Assembly: GCA_016787605.1 (NCBI GenBank)
Contig: JAEUUE010000097.1
Location: forward strand, 1-46,750
DNA length: 46,750 bases
Source of the DNA: Cyclobacteriaceae bacterium
GTDB taxonomy: Bacteria > Bacteroidota > Bacteroidia > Cytophagales > Cyclobacteriaceae
Direction: 5' to 3'
Positions 26,198-34,698 of the stretch are shown here, piece after piece. The notes under the pieces were generated by a model. It did no database searches. It was not told the DNA's origin and saw nothing but the letters and a program-made list of their open reading frames with translations. A program made the position numbers and the translations under genes. Position 1 is the first letter of the stretch. Every line of letters starts with the position of its first letter.

Positions 26198-28654
26198 TTA
26201 TTCGCTTCTAAGCGACTCCACGGGGTTTGACCTGGCCGTATGCCAGGAACGCAGGCTGATGGTGAAAAAGGCAATAATGAGGGCCACAACAGCGGCCAGC
26301 ACGAATGTGCCCACATTTAGCGGCACGCGGTAGGCAAAGTCGGATAGCCACGCTTGCATGATCCACCAAGACAAAGGAAGGGCGATGACACTGGACCCGA
26401 CAACAATCAGGAGAAATTCGCGGGAGACCATGCCGAGAATACTCTGGACGGAAGCACCCAGCACCTTTCGCACGCCGATTTCTTTGGCGCGGCTCTCCAT
26501 GGAATAGGATACCAGGGCAAAAAGACCCATCACAGCGATCAGGACAATCACCAGGGAGAAGATCAGGAACAGCTGACCACGCATTTCATCCGCCTGGTAG
26601 AATTGCTGGAACCGATCGTTAAGGAAGGTGTACTCCAGCGGGTTCTCCGGGTCCAGGCGATCGTTGACGGCTTTCAGTTTCTCAAGGGTTTGAGCCCAGT
26701 CCGAGGTCTTTATCTTCAGGGTATAGTAGTCAATTCGTTGAATTGCCGTATTGGGGTAGGCAAACATGACCGGCATCATGGACTTCCGGAACGACTCGAA
26801 GTGAAAATTGTCGGCTATGCCGATCACTTCAGCCCGCAGCGGTTTCTCCAATGTCTCGGTGCTGGCGCCCCACAATACGGCCGGGATGTCGATGACCGCG
26901 CCAATCGGGTCCGACAAGCCCAGCTGCTCGACGGCAAGTTGGGTGAGAATCACTTTAGTGGAGTCTTCGCGGCCTCCGCTGAAATTGCGGCCCTTGAGCA
27001 ATTTGATCTTGTAGGTGCTGAAGAAATCCTGGTCGGCACCCACATAAATTATTTCCCGCAGCGCCTCCAGGCCATCAACTTTCGCCCGGGCGATCGGAAA
27101 AGGTTTCCATTCTCCGGGTACCCGGGTAGAGGTACTCACCTGCAGCACCTCGGGCACTGTGGCGAACTCAGCCTTTACTTGTTCATAGTTCCTCCGCAGG
27201 TTGCCACTGTTAATATCCACCACCAGGAGGTCGGATACCGACATGCCAGGATCTTTTTCCCGGAGGAACTTGAGTTGCTGGTAGATGACCAGGGTGGAGG
27301 AAATCATGAGAATTGACACCGCGAATTGCCCGGCCACCAGCAGCTTGCGCATGGGCAGGCGCGAATTCCCGGTGGTTGATCCTTTCTTGAGGGCTTGGGC
27401 GGGCATCACGCGGGCGATCAGGTAGGCAGGATAGAGGGCGGAAAGTAGGCCCACCAGGATCATGGCGGCAACGACTCCGGCCATCCAAATCGGGGGGAGC
27501 TGATCGATCGCCAGCTGCTTTCCGGTAAAGGAGTTCGCGAAAGGAAGGATGAATTGTGCCAGGGCAATGGCCACCAGGAGAGACAGGCCGCTCAGCAGGA
27601 TGGCCTCACCGGTAAATTGCCCGATGAGCTGAAGGCGCTGGGCCCCCAGGGTCTTCCGGGTTCCGATTTCCCGCGTACGCTTGACGGCGGCGGCGGTGGA
27701 CAGATTCATGTAGTTGAGCCCGGCGATCAGCAGGATCATGAACGCGACAGCCCCGAACAGGTAGAGGTACATCGGGTTCATCCCGTTCCAGTCTGCCCGG
27801 CTGCCTTGCAGGTGCATGGAGTTGAGGTGGATGTCTTCCAGCGGCTGGAGGGAGAACGTGCTCCTGAAGACCTGGTTGGCAGGATAATGTGCCTTGGTCA
27901 TCTCGGTCATTCTCTTTTCGAGGGCCAGCCTGTCAGCACCGGGCTTGAGCTTGATGTAGGTCACATAGCTGTTGGATGTCCAGTCGGTGGTAACGAAATC
28001 CTTGTACCACGGAAAGACACCCGGGAACGTGGGTTCGGAGAACATCACATCAAACTGGAGATGTGAGTTGGAGGGGAAATCCTTGACTACGCCCGCCACC
28101 GTAAACTCCACATACTGCCTGTTCTCCCTTCGTACCAGGTTTGACCAGATGGATTGGCCGACTGCGGGTTGATTCCCGAAGTACTTGCGGGCCGTGGATT
28201 CCGTGAGGATGACCGCGTCGGGCGTGGACAGCATCGTGTGCTTGTCGCCTTCGACGATAGGGAAGTCGAAGAACGTGAAGAAATTGGTGTCCAGCGCAAC
28301 CAGGTTGACATACTGGCGGTTGGGAGGATCGTTGCCCATGGTGATGCGGCCAAACCCCGAGAAGCGAAGTACATCCTCCACGTCGGCAAATTGTCTTAAC
28401 GTTTCGGGCCCGATCTGTGAACTTACGACTGCCAGGTCACGGACGCTTCCGTCCTCCTGCTGTTCATGCTGCAGTACGCGGTAGATCCGGTCAGCGTCGT
28501 GATGAAACCGGTCGAAGGATAATTCGTCCTGGACGTAGAGGGTAAGCAGCAGGAAACACGTGAATCCCAACGTGAGTCCCAGCAGGTTGATGGCGGTGAA
28601 CGTACGGTTCTTAACCAGGTAGCGGAAGGCGATTTTGAAGTAATTGGAGACCAT
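26198..28654 (-). CDS. FtsX/MacB-type ABC transporter permease
   Basis: 818 residues from ATG 28654. Plan of the large Bacteroidota permeases: helix 1 (KNRTFTAINLLGLTLGFTCFLLLTLYV), a periplasmic MacB-PCD domain, three helices with the FtsX motif AAAVKRTREIGTRKTLGAQR, then a repeat of the module ending SRAKEIGVRKVLGAS and three more helices. No ATPase or MacA gene is adjacent, so it uses a partner encoded elsewhere. It probably works in mechanotransmission or efflux of peptides or lipids (family knowledge). Substrate unknown. Confidence 0.9.
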   Translation of the reverse strand: MVSNYFKIAFRYLVKNRTFTAINLLGLTLGFTCFLLLTLYVQDELSFDRFHHDADRIYRVLQHEQQEDGSVRDLAVVSSQIGPETLRQFADVEDVLRFSGFGRITMGNDPPNRQYVNLVALDTNFFTFFDFPIVEGDKHTMLSTPDAVILTESTARKYFGNQPAVGQSIWSNLVRRENRQYVEFTVAGVVKDFPSNSHLQFDVMFSEPTFPGVFPWYKDFVTTDWTSNSYVTYIKLKPGADRLALEKRMTEMTKAHYPANQVFRSTFSLQPLEDIHLNSMHLQGSRADWNGMNPMYLYLFGAVAFMILLIAGLNYMNLSTAAAVKRTREIGTRKTLGAQRLQLIGQFTGEAILLSGLSLLVAIALAQFILPFANSFTGKQLAIDQLPPIWMAGVVAAMILVGLLSALYPAYLIARVMPAQALKKGSTTGNSRLPMRKLLVAGQFAVSILMISSTLVIYQQLKFLREKDPGMSVSDLLVVDINSGNLRRNYEQVKAEFATVPEVLQVSTSTRVPGEWKPFPIARAKVDGLEALREIIYVGADQDFFSTYKIKLLKGRNFSGGREDSTKVILTQLAVEQLGLSDPIGAVIDIPAVLWGASTETLEKPLRAEVIGIADNFHFESFRKSMMPVMFAYPNTAIQRIDYYTLKIKTSDWAQTLEKLKAVNDRLDPENPLEYTFLNDRFQQFYQADEMRGQLFLIFSLVIVLIAVMGLFALVSYSMESRAKEIGVRKVLGASVQSILGMVSREFLLIVVGSSVIALPLSWWIMQAWLSDFAYRVPLNVGTFVLAAVVALIIAFFTISLRSWHTARSNPVESLRSE

Positions 28655-28779
28655 AGGCGGCGTTTGTCCGCTTGGTCTAATCCAATTTGATTCCAAATTT
28701 CAAGGCCGCCTGATCTATAAAAAAACAAGGCCCTGGATCAACCTTTGTTCATTCGCGGAACGAAGTGTTCGCTGGCGGA

Positions 28780-30789
28780 CTATTTTTGTTTGCGGATAAA
28801 GATGAACTCACCACCCTCATCCCCGGTCTGTCCCACTTCGCCGTATTGAGGAACCTGGGCATTGGGGCTGTGTTCGATCACGTAGCGCTTCAGCCCGCTG
28901 AAGAGCTCTTCGGCGGTAACATAGGGTTCCTGGTTTTCGGCCAGGCGCTGCACCAGCGAACTGACGAAGACGCTGCGGTCCGGCACTTTCTCCAGGGTAC
29001 CGCTCGTCATCGCTTTCCGGCTCTTCCGGAGGTACAAGGTTTCGATGGCCGCCGAAGAACTCTCAAAGAGGGAGCGGCTCTTGAAGATGCCGCCTGAAAA
29101 GCACGCGTCTGAGATCAGCAAGGTATGGCGGGCTGGTATGCCGGCGATATAATCGCGAAGCGTGCCGTTGGAAAGCCACGACGACCGCTTGTTGGGCTCG
29201 GCATCAGAGGGAAGCCAATAGCCTTGCTCCAGCTGGGGATCCCAGTAGCCATGGCCCGCGTAAAAAATGAGCAGGTTGTCGGCCTTGTCGAGACGGCTCT
29301 GGAGTTCGTCGAACTTGGCATACAAGGTGTTGCGGTCGGGGTTCGTGACCACCGTCACGTTTTCTTCCAGGAAGGAATAGTTCTTAAGGAGAACCTCTTT
29401 CAACTTTTGGAGATCCCTCACGGGCTGATCCAGGTCGGTAATGGTGGGGTCTTTGTAATCCTGCACGGCGATGAGCATGGCATGGTATTTCTTTTCATCC
29501 ACGCTGCCGCTAAAGGGCTTTGCTTCGATGAGAAGTTTGTCTTCCAGCTTATTCCCGGCTTTGTCGGTTGCCACCAGGGTTATGGTTTGCATCGTGTTCA
29601 GGGGAATCTTCAGATCCAGGGAATACCGGTCTGTCAGCGTTTGGTCGGGCTGGAGAACCTTTCCATTGACCGCCACCTCCCTGACACCGCTGAGGTCAGT
29701 GACTTCCAGCAAGACTCGAACCGCGCTTTGATGGACCACAGACGAGCGATAGCCGGTAGCAGCGTCTTTCGTGGCCAGCAGTTTGGGGCTGAGGACGGCG
29801 ATGGTGGGAGGAGTGACGTCGAAAGGCTTCCAGGGTGTAATGTTGAGGGAAGAGCAGTCGTAGAGCGTAACGTTGGGGGAGAGATCAGCGACGGCGATCC
29901 ACTTTCCATCCAGTGAGAAAGGAGAGGCTCCTACCATCTTGCTGTGCTTATCGAGTCGCTGGACAACTTTCCCGGTAGGTTCCAGTACGACGGCGAGGCC
30001 CTGCGCAATTCCCGCTACGAGGTAACGGCCATCGGGACTGTAGTGAACATCCGTGACCCAGTCTCTCCCGGGCATGAGGGTGCTCAGCGTGGTTCCTGTC
30101 GTGATGTCCCAGATGCGTAGGGTGCGGTCGTAACTGCCGGTGACCAGGCGAGTTCCATCTTCATTGAAGGCCAAGGCACGCACCCAATCTTCGTGGCCCG
30201 AAAGCACTTTGAGGAGGTTGCCCGTTTCCACCTCCCAGAGCATGGCCGTTTTGTCGGCCGACCCCGTGGCGAGCAATCGGCCGTCTGGAGAAAACTGGAG
30301 GCTGAGAATTTTTTCAGGGCGGGAGGCCAGGGTTCTGACCTTCTCCCTCGAATGGACTTCCCAGATGCTGATGCGGCCTTCTTCATTGGAAGTGGCAAAG
30401 TGGCGCCCGGTGGGGCTGAATGTCACATCCCGGACAATCCCGGTTTCGCCGTTTACTTTCAGCACCTTGGATTCCTGGAAGTCATAGAGTGAGAAAGCGC
30501 CGTCTTCACTCGCCGAGGCCAGGTAGCGGTTGTCGTAGCTGAAGGCCAGCGCCATGACCTTGGCCTGATGCGAGGGCAGACTCCAGGTGTCACCGTTCTG
30601 CAGGTCGTGGGCAAAGAGCGAGCCTTTGTCGCCGCCTGCAATAAGCCGTTTGGAGTTGCTGGAGAAACAGAGTGTCCGCACCCCTTCGTCAAGCTGGAGC
30701 TTGAAGGGAATTTCCCGAACCTTCTTGATTTGTGCGGGCGAAAGATGGCCGGCCAGCAGCAGAATCAGCAAGAGGTATATCGTTTTCAT
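28780..30789 (-). CDS. Secreted WD40-propeller/Ig-like/caspase-fold protein
   Basis: 669 residues with signal peptide MKTIYLLLILLLAGHLSPAQ. Seven WD40 repeats (about 30-312) make one propeller; examples are LQFSPDGRLLATGSADKTAMLWEV and LAFNEDGTRLVTGSYDRTLRIWDI. An Ig-like domain follows (about 325-425, YSLDLKIPLNTMQTITLVATD). A peptidase C14 caspase-like domain (about 435-669) has the intact His/Cys dyad, FYAGH513GYW and ISDAC563FSGG. Bacterial orthocaspases usually cut after basic residues; here substrate and activation are unknown. Most WD40-caspase proteins are cytosolic signalling proteins, so secretion is notable. It is encoded 3 bases after a barrel protein, in the same operon. Confidence 0.9.
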   Translation of the reverse strand: MKTIYLLLILLLAGHLSPAQIKKVREIPFKLQLDEGVRTLCFSSNSKRLIAGGDKGSLFAHDLQNGDTWSLPSHQAKVMALAFSYDNRYLASASEDGAFSLYDFQESKVLKVNGETGIVRDVTFSPTGRHFATSNEEGRISIWEVHSREKVRTLASRPEKILSLQFSPDGRLLATGSADKTAMLWEVETGNLLKVLSGHEDWVRALAFNEDGTRLVTGSYDRTLRIWDITTGTTLSTLMPGRDWVTDVHYSPDGRYLVAGIAQGLAVVLEPTGKVVQRLDKHSKMVGASPFSLDGKWIAVADLSPNVTLYDCSSLNITPWKPFDVTPPTIAVLSPKLLATKDAATGYRSSVVHQSAVRVLLEVTDLSGVREVAVNGKVLQPDQTLTDRYSLDLKIPLNTMQTITLVATDKAGNKLEDKLLIEAKPFSGSVDEKKYHAMLIAVQDYKDPTITDLDQPVRDLQKLKEVLLKNYSFLEENVTVVTNPDRNTLYAKFDELQSRLDKADNLLIFYAGHGYWDPQLEQGYWLPSDAEPNKRSSWLSNGTLRDYIAGIPARHTLLISDACFSGGIFKSRSLFESSSAAIETLYLRKSRKAMTSGTLEKVPDRSVFVSSLVQRLAENQEPYVTAEELFSGLKRYVIEHSPNAQVPQYGEVGQTGDEGGEFIFIRKQK

Positions 30790-30792
30790 GAC

Positions 30793-31491
30793 TCAGAAAT
30801 CGCGCTGTTTTACTCCGCGGCCGAAATAGTATTTGAGGCCGCCACCGAAGCTTAGAAACCAACCGCCTTCATAATCGCGGGGATTTTCATAGACTCCATA
30901 GTCGGCACCTTTGTAATCATTTCCGGGGAACGTGCCGTTAAGCCCTCCCTGGAGGATAAGGCCCAGTGGTTTGGATACCTTAAACTCCACGCCAAAAAGA
31001 GCGTGCACTGCGATCGGGCTGGGCACAGTGGCCGAAAAGGCCGGCTGGGTTTGTGAACCGGAGGTCGCCTGTTCCTGCTTGTGCGATTGGGTATTGATCA
31101 GGTACGCAGCCGCTTCGATAAAGGGTACTACGTTACGGGTATTGGACGTGAAGTTCAGCCGGAACACCGGACCGACGCTCAAGATCTCTGCCGTCCGGAA
31201 ATTGTCGGGCATGGAGAAGTTGATCATTTTCAGCCCGATTCCTGCGCTGAAGTAGTCTGAAAATTCCCAGGACAGGCCTGCGTTGATCACAAGCCCCGAG
31301 CCGCCGGAATAGAACCCCATGGAGTTGCTGGGCCCGTTGCCACCGGCCTTCAAGGCCCAGGCGTTGGAAAGCCTGAAGTAGTCCTGATCATCGATCGAGA
31401 ATCCATAGGCGGCGGAAAAATTAAAACTGGGCTGGGAAAATGCGGAGGCAGCCATTACGAGCAGGAATCCGAGGATCAATAGGGGGCGCAT
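30793..31491 (-). CDS. Outer-membrane beta-barrel protein
   Basis: 232 residues from ATG 31491, where the signal peptide MRPLLILGFLLVMAASAFSQ begins; the longer frame to 31641 is non-coding in character. The mature protein alternates hydrophobic and polar residues in strands and ends GGGLKYYFGR plus a short tail, typical of 8-12-strand barrels. A long loop carries SHKQEQATSGSQTQP. No specific family recognised. It is directly upstream of the secreted caspase gene (3 bases), which suggests joint export, anchoring or regulation (inference). Confidence 0.75.
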   Translation of the reverse strand: MRPLLILGFLLVMAASAFSQPSFNFSAAYGFSIDDQDYFRLSNAWALKAGGNGPSNSMGFYSGGSGLVINAGLSWEFSDYFSAGIGLKMINFSMPDNFRTAEILSVGPVFRLNFTSNTRNVVPFIEAAAYLINTQSHKQEQATSGSQTQPAFSATVPSPIAVHALFGVEFKVSKPLGLILQGGLNGTFPGNDYKGADYGVYENPRDYEGGWFLSFGGGLKYYFGRGVKQRDF

Positions 31492-31693
31492 AGCGGGATT
31501 ATTGAGGTGAAGAAATTTACAAATTCCAGCCTTAAAGTGGAATGAGCCGGGTTGGGGCAGAGAAAGAAAAACCCCTCCATCTGGGGTGAAAATGGGCTTT
31601 TTTGGACTTGCCCCAACTTTTTCCGGCGGACTTGGTAACAACTTATCGGGTAATTGCGTAGTATTACTATAATATCATTTTAATATCATTCTT

Positions 31694-32545
31694 ATGAGCA
31701 ACGAAAAAAGCTATTCCCCGATGTCCGGCTACGTCATGCTGACGGTAGTCCTCCTGCTGACAGGCCTCGGCCTGTTCGGCATGATTGCCCTGCGGAACCC
31801 CCTTTTCGCCTGGCTGTTTGCCCTGGCGGGCATTCTCTCGCCCGGGTTCTTCTTTCTCAATCCCAACACGTCGGTGGTGTTGGTTTTGTTTGGGGATTAC
31901 AAGGGTACCGTGAAGACAAGCGGCTTCTTCTGGGTCAACCCATTTTTCCTGAAGAAGCGGATTTCGCTCCGGGCGCGCAACTTCGACAGCGAGAAGATCA
32001 AGGTCAACGACAAGGTGGGCAACCCGATCCAGATCGGCGTCATCCTGGTATGGCAGGTGAAGGACACCTTCAAGGCAGCCTTTGAGGTCGACAACTACGA
32101 AAACTTCGTCCGGATTCAGAGCGATGCCGCCGTGCGCACACTCGCGGGCATGTACCCGTACGACAACTTCGACAATGAGAATGAGATGACCTTACGTTCC
32201 GGTCACGGCGAAGTGAACCAGGCGTTGGAGGAAACCCTTCGCAACCGCCTGGACATCGCCGGCATCTACGTCATCGAAGCGCGCATCGGCTACCTGGCCT
32301 ACGCCCCCGAGATCGCCGGCGCCATGCTCCGTCGCCAGCAGGCTGCCGCGGTAGTTGCCGCCCGTTACAAAATCGTGGAAGGCGCCGTCTCCATGGTGCA
32401 AATGGCTCTCGACCACCTGGCCAAGCAGAATATCATTGATCTTGATGAGGAGAGAAAGGCGGCCATGGTGAGCAACCTCATGGTGGTGCTCTGCGGCGAT
32501 AAGGATGTAAGTCCCGTGGTGAATACCGGCACGCTCAATCCCTGA
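31694..32545 (+). CDS. SPFH/band-7 membrane protein
   Basis: 283 residues. Two N-terminal membrane helices (about 12-55) are followed by an SPFH domain (about 60-230: VVLVLFGDYKGTVKTSGFFWVNPF, RARNFDSEKIKVND, GNPIQIGVILVWQVKD, AYAPEIAGAMLRRQQA). It is a stomatin/prohibitin/flotillin relative that forms large membrane rings. The C-terminus runs QNIIDLDEERKAAMVSNLMVVLCGDK. Its TGA overlaps the ATG of a small ribbon-helix-helix gene. No TAnnTTTG box is obvious; the AT-rich leader has a duplicated AATATCATT just before the start. Confidence 0.9.
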   Translation: MSNEKSYSPMSGYVMLTVVLLLTGLGLFGMIALRNPLFAWLFALAGILSPGFFFLNPNTSVVLVLFGDYKGTVKTSGFFWVNPFFLKKRISLRARNFDSEKIKVNDKVGNPIQIGVILVWQVKDTFKAAFEVDNYENFVRIQSDAAVRTLAGMYPYDNFDNENEMTLRSGHGEVNQALEETLRNRLDIAGIYVIEARIGYLAYAPEIAGAMLRRQQAAAVVAARYKIVEGAVSMVQMALDHLAKQNIIDLDEERKAAMVSNLMVVLCGDKDVSPVVNTGTLNP

Positions 32546-32709
32546 TGGCACAGAAGAAACCATTTGTCCTTCGTCTCGACCCGGAATTGCTCAAGGCCGT
32601 GGAGAAGTGGGCGGCCGACGAATTCCGTAGCACCAACGGACAGTTGGAGTGGATCGTACAACAGGCCCTGAAGGAAGCGGGGCGACTGAAGAAGCCAAAG
32701 GCGGGCTGA
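32545..32709 (+). CDS. Small Arc-type ribbon-helix-helix protein
   Basis: 54 residues, translated directly from ATG 32545, which shares its A with the SPFH stop. The N-terminal beta strand KKPFVLRLDPELLKAVEKWA is followed by two helices (DEFRSTNGQLEWIVQQALKE) and a basic tail, as in Arc/MetJ-type DNA-binding dimers. Coupling of SPFH proteins with such a partner recurs in bacteria; its function is unknown. It could regulate this operon or bind DNA at the membrane (inference). Confidence 0.8.
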   Translation: MAQKKPFVLRLDPELLKAVEKWAADEFRSTNGQLEWIVQQALKEAGRLKKPKAG

Positions 32710-32711
32710 GT

Positions 32712-32741
32712 CAATTTGACAATGTGAAAACTTGAAAATTG
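32712..32741. repeat. Short degenerate 7-8-base repeat tract
   Basis: Four units, each ending in TG: CAATTTG, ACAATGTG, AAAACTTG, AAAATTG, starting 3 bases after the stop of the small ribbon-helix-helix gene. The ends also pair as TCAATTT with AAATTGA, so a weak transcript-end hairpin is possible. Confidence 0.45.
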
Positions 32742-32871
32742 ATTTCGGCCTGTCTTCGCGGCCGCGAACTTCCCGGTTGTCGTTGAAATGTCAGTGACAA
32801 GTACTACGAGACAGAAACCATGCCGATGGGGTGGATCTTGGCATTCGGGGGCGCCTGAAACAACTTGCGCC

Positions 32872-33294
32872 TTACCCTTTGCCGTACTTCTTCACCACCT
32901 CCTTGTAGCTGTCATGAATAAGCTTCTTTAGTGTGGGCTGATGGATATCGTTGAGGGTCTTGATGTGCAGACAGACACCCTTTGCTTTGTGCTTTCCAAG
33001 CTTCTTCAGCTGTTCCGTCTTCTCCTTGAAGCCTCCCATCAGGTAGATCGTGATGTTGCCTTTTCGTGGTGAGAAGGCCAACTGGGGCCAATTGGCTGTC
33101 TTTCCATTGGCATAAACAAGCGGGTAGGTTCCAAATCCAATGATCGATGTTCCCCACATAACCGCCGGAGCGCCAGAGATGGCCTCCATGATTTTGACTA
33201 GCGCCCGACAATCGTCTCGGACGGACTCTTTTTCCTGGGCATCGATGAACTTCTCCACACTGGCTTTGGTGGGTTTGGTTTTGGGTTCAGCCAT
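32872..33294 (-). CDS. DUF1801 (YdhG-like) protein, copy 1
   Basis: 140 residues, soluble. The DUF1801 fold shows in SVRDDCRALVKIMEAISG, VMWGTSIIGFGTYPLVYANGK, WPQLAFSPRKGNITIYLM and KGVCLHIKTLNDI. The biochemical role of the family is unknown. It is a close paralog of the gene at 34181-34615: the first 13 residues are identical, most of the rest aligns, and the 5' coding DNA is nearly identical, which suggests a recent duplication. Separated from the divergent DUF2490 gene by 139 bases. Confidence 0.85.
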   Translation of the reverse strand: MAEPKTKPTKASVEKFIDAQEKESVRDDCRALVKIMEAISGAPAVMWGTSIIGFGTYPLVYANGKTANWPQLAFSPRKGNITIYLMGGFKEKTEQLKKLGKHKAKGVCLHIKTLNDIHQPTLKKLIHDSYKEVVKKYGKG

Positions 33295-33433
33295 AACGTA
33301 GCAGGTTAGCCGTTGAATATAGTGAAAAATTCACGACCCGACAGCCCGATATCCAGGGCATCAAAAGCCTGATTCTAATCATCGCGAAGCCGTCGTAGCT
33401 TCCGTAGCTTTAAGGGTCTAATGAAATACCCTT

Positions 33434-34165
33434 GTGCGAGCCGTCAGTAATGGCTGTTCCTTGGTGCTTGCCGCCTGTTTTCTGTGTGGTTCCCCGGTTG
33501 TGATTGCCCAGACCGGCAAGCAATTGTGGGTAGAATGGCAGATCAGCTACCCGTTTGCCAACCGCTACCTGGTAGAAAACACATTCACGTACCAGACTTT
33601 GCTGAGCGGCGGAGAGAAGTGGAACAGTTTGAGCCTGAGCCCAACATTTGAGATGGTGCTCACCCCAAAATTCGAACTTACTTCCGAAGTCCCTATCGGG
33701 TGGACGCGACAAACCAATAACATGAGCACGTTCGAAGTGTCGCCCCTGGCAGGAGTACGTTACCACATCACGCAGGGCAAACGGATCGACACACGTCTTC
33801 ATGCCCGTGTCCAGTCCAGGAACGTGCACCAAATTGAAAGCGACGTGTGGGAACATAAAGGACGATTCCGTCTGAAGGGGGAGGCCTGGATCAGCATTAC
33901 CGGCCCGAATCTCTTTACAGACAAGTTGCTGTATGGATTCGTCGATTATGAGGAGTTCGTTGTTGTCGACGAGCAGGTTAAGGAACGGTTTGCCAACCTT
34001 CGCCGGGCCCGCGTGGGGTTAGGTTACCGGCTCAACTACACCCATCGGTTTGACCTCATATACACCTGGCAGTATTCCCGCGATGAAATCGGCGACGTGT
34101 TTGGTCAATCCGACAGCGTGATCCAGATCAAGTACAAGATGTTTCTTAACCCTTCCCCGCCCTAG
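33434..34165 (+). CDS. DUF2490 outer-membrane protein
   Basis: 243 residues from GTG 33434, giving a signal peptide that ends PVVIAQ. DUF2490 features: LWVEWQISYPFANRYLVENTFTYQTLL, strands rich in aromatic residues, RARVGLGYRLNYTHRFDLIYTWQYSRDEIGD and a final strand SVIQIKYKMFL. Family members are 10-12-strand barrels of unknown function. It is inserted between two DUF1801 paralogs on the opposite strand. A duplicated CGTAGCTT lies in its upstream region. Confidence 0.85.
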   Translation: MRAVSNGCSLVLAACFLCGSPVVIAQTGKQLWVEWQISYPFANRYLVENTFTYQTLLSGGEKWNSLSLSPTFEMVLTPKFELTSEVPIGWTRQTNNMSTFEVSPLAGVRYHITQGKRIDTRLHARVQSRNVHQIESDVWEHKGRFRLKGEAWISITGPNLFTDKLLYGFVDYEEFVVVDEQVKERFANLRRARVGLGYRLNYTHRFDLIYTWQYSRDEIGDVFGQSDSVIQIKYKMFLNPSPP

Positions 34166-34180
34166 CCGTCTTGAGCAGGG

Positions 34181-34615
34181 TTATCCTTTCTGACTTTTCA
34201 CCGGGTAAGTCTTCACCATGTACCGGTAGGTGTCGGCGATCATCTTCCGAAGGGTGGGGAGGTGCAGTCCTTCCAGTCCCTTGACATAGAGACACGATAC
34301 CGAGGTTTTGTTCTTGCCCAGTTTCGCCAACTCCTTCGCTTTCCCCTTGAACCCGTCCATGAAATAGATGGTCAGATTCTGTTTTCTCGGCGAGAAGGCA
34401 AGCACGGGCCAGTCGCCCTCGGTACCGGAAGCATAGTGGTAGTGGTAGGTGCCAAACCCCACGATGGAGGTGCCCCACATCACGGGCGGCTCGCCGGAGA
34501 TTTCCTGCATCAGTTTCACCAGCGTCCGGCAATCATCGCGCACTGACTCCTTTTCCTGGGCATCGATAAACTGATCGACGCTGGCTTTGGTAGGCTTGGT
34601 TTTGGGTTCGGCCAT
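34181..34615 (-). CDS. DUF1801 (YdhG-like) protein, copy 2
   Basis: 144 residues, paralog of the gene at 32872-33294 with the same MAEPKTKPTKASV start and the same block order (SVRDDCRTLVKLMQEISG, VMWGTSIVGFGTYHYHYASG, LAFSPRKQNLTIYFMDGFK, SCLYVKGLEGL). Function unknown. It lies downstream of the respiratory island but is separated from it by a strong terminator (34633-34673), so it is probably a separate transcript. Convergent with the DUF2490 gene. Confidence 0.85.
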   Translation of the reverse strand: MAEPKTKPTKASVDQFIDAQEKESVRDDCRTLVKLMQEISGEPPVMWGTSIVGFGTYHYHYASGTEGDWPVLAFSPRKQNLTIYFMDGFKGKAKELAKLGKNKTSVSCLYVKGLEGLHLPTLRKMIADTYRYMVKTYPVKSQKG

Positions 34616-34632
34616 GGTAATCCGTTATACCC

Positions 34633-34673
34633 TTAAAGATAAAAGAAAACGCCCGGTGGGTGGTCCGGGCGTT
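34633..34673 (-). terminator. Terminator of the respiratory island
   Basis: On the minus strand the stem AACGCCCGG pairs with CCGGGCGTT around an 8-base loop and is followed by a T-rich tail (TTCTTTTATCTTT). It lies 26 bases after the last gene of the island (stop 34699). A motif shared with the hairpin at 13.7 kb directly precedes the stem. Confidence 0.85.
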
Positions 34674-34698
34674 CGTTCAACTACTCCTAAAACCAATG

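Noticed and set aside
26354-27316. 320-codon plus-strand frame inside the FtsX-type permease
   Set aside because: Low-complexity His/Gln-rich shadow with no family resemblance.
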